Position numbers and translations under genes: made by a program. This document shows, piece by piece, positions 5,408-5,699 of a DNA stretch of 5,699 nucleotides. Positions within the stretch are counted from its first letter, which is position 1, and every line of letters begins with the position of its first letter. Origin of the DNA: an uncultured Oscillospiraceae bacterium (lineage in GTDB: Bacteria; Bacillota; Clostridia; Oscillospirales; Ruminococcaceae); assembly GCA_900556255.1 (NCBI GenBank), contig USNZ01000099.1:1-5699 (forward strand), read 5' to 3'. The notes below the pieces were generated by a model. The model was given only the letters and a program-made list of their open reading frames with translations. It had not been told where the DNA came from and searched no databases.

Positions 5408-5699
5408 TTATTTTGCCTCCGCCAGTTTATCCTTCACGGCGGAAATCTGATACAGCACACTTTCCTTGGTCGGTCCGCCGTAGCTGCTGCGGCCGCGGCA
5501 GCAGGTGGTCAGGTCGATGGCCGTATACACGTCCTGCTCAAAAAGGTCGCTGTACTGCTTAAATTCGTCCAGCGTCAGTTCCTCCAGCGTTTTGCCGCTG
5601 CGCAGGCAGGCGGCCACCATCGTGCCCGTGCACTTGTACGCATCGCGGAAGGGCATCCCCTTTTTGGTCAGGTAGTCGGCGCAGTCGGTGGCGTTGATA
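5408..5699 (-). CDS. argH: Argininosuccinate lyase, C-terminal part (cut by the window edge)
   Basis: The last 96 codons of argH are present; the gene runs off the right edge. ArgH splits argininosuccinate into arginine and fumarate, the final step of the pathway. The visible INATDCADYLTKKGMPFRDAY stretch at the start matches the conserved ATDLADYLV.KGVPFR region that opens the ArgH C-terminal domain, and SYGGPTKESVLYQ near the end matches the usual S.GG.a.e.V..Q. A methionine inside this stretch (codon at 5654-5656) is not the gene start, because conserved residues continue upstream of it. The active-site and signature regions lie outside the window. The stop codon TAA directly abuts the palindromic repeat. 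It is the first gene of the operon seen here; argG may lie upstream, but this cannot be checked. Confidence 0.93.
   Translation of the reverse strand, partial: INATDCADYLTKKGMPFRDAYKCTGTMVAACLRSGKTLEELTLDEFKQYSDLFEQDVYTAIDLTTCCRGRSSYGGPTKESVLYQISAVKDKLAEAK

Overview
The window is the downstream end of a leftward-transcribed (minus-strand) arginine biosynthesis operon, followed by a structured non-coding RNA candidate and a tRNA gene. In transcription order it holds the 3' end of argH (cut by the window edge), argC, argJ, argB and argD, then a strong rho-independent terminator. All proteins are intact apart from the truncated argH. The high-GC coding sequence, AT-rich intergenic spacers, strong Firmicutes-style Shine-Dalgarno sequences, the argH-C-J-B-D order and a bifunctional-type ArgJ fit a gut clostridium of the Oscillospiraceae (Faecalibacterium/Gemmiger/Subdoligranulum-like). 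That assignment is inference from general resemblance, not a database match.

Layout from left to right. 1-55: nothing recognised. 56-264: a hairpin-rich repeat region made of direct and inverted copies of a tRNA 3' end plus its terminator. 244-316: minus-strand tRNA with anticodon CAT, with its own promoter at 333-361. 372-442: two tandem minus-strand terminators. About 405-606: a predicted free-standing structured RNA of about 200 nt with a good sigma-A-type promoter at 613-641. 642-786: AT-rich spacer with a diverged direct repeat. 787-817: argD terminator. 829-5699: arg genes.

The genes work as one pathway. ArgJ acetylates glutamate using the acetyl group recovered from N-acetylornithine (cyclic pathway), ArgB phosphorylates N-acetylglutamate, ArgC reduces the acyl phosphate to the semialdehyde, ArgD transaminates it to N-acetylornithine, ArgJ releases ornithine, and ArgH carries out the last step to arginine. 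argJ-argB-argD are tightly packed (gaps of 32 and 18 bp). The argH-argC and argC-argJ gaps (152 and 174 bp) are each filled by a non-coding, hairpin-forming repeat element that begins right at or inside the upstream stop codon. The operon promoter lies beyond the right edge.

The most interesting item is the RNA candidate at about 405-606. Promoter, predicted start site, compensating stems and tandem terminators all agree on one strand, yet I cannot assign it to a known family by eye.
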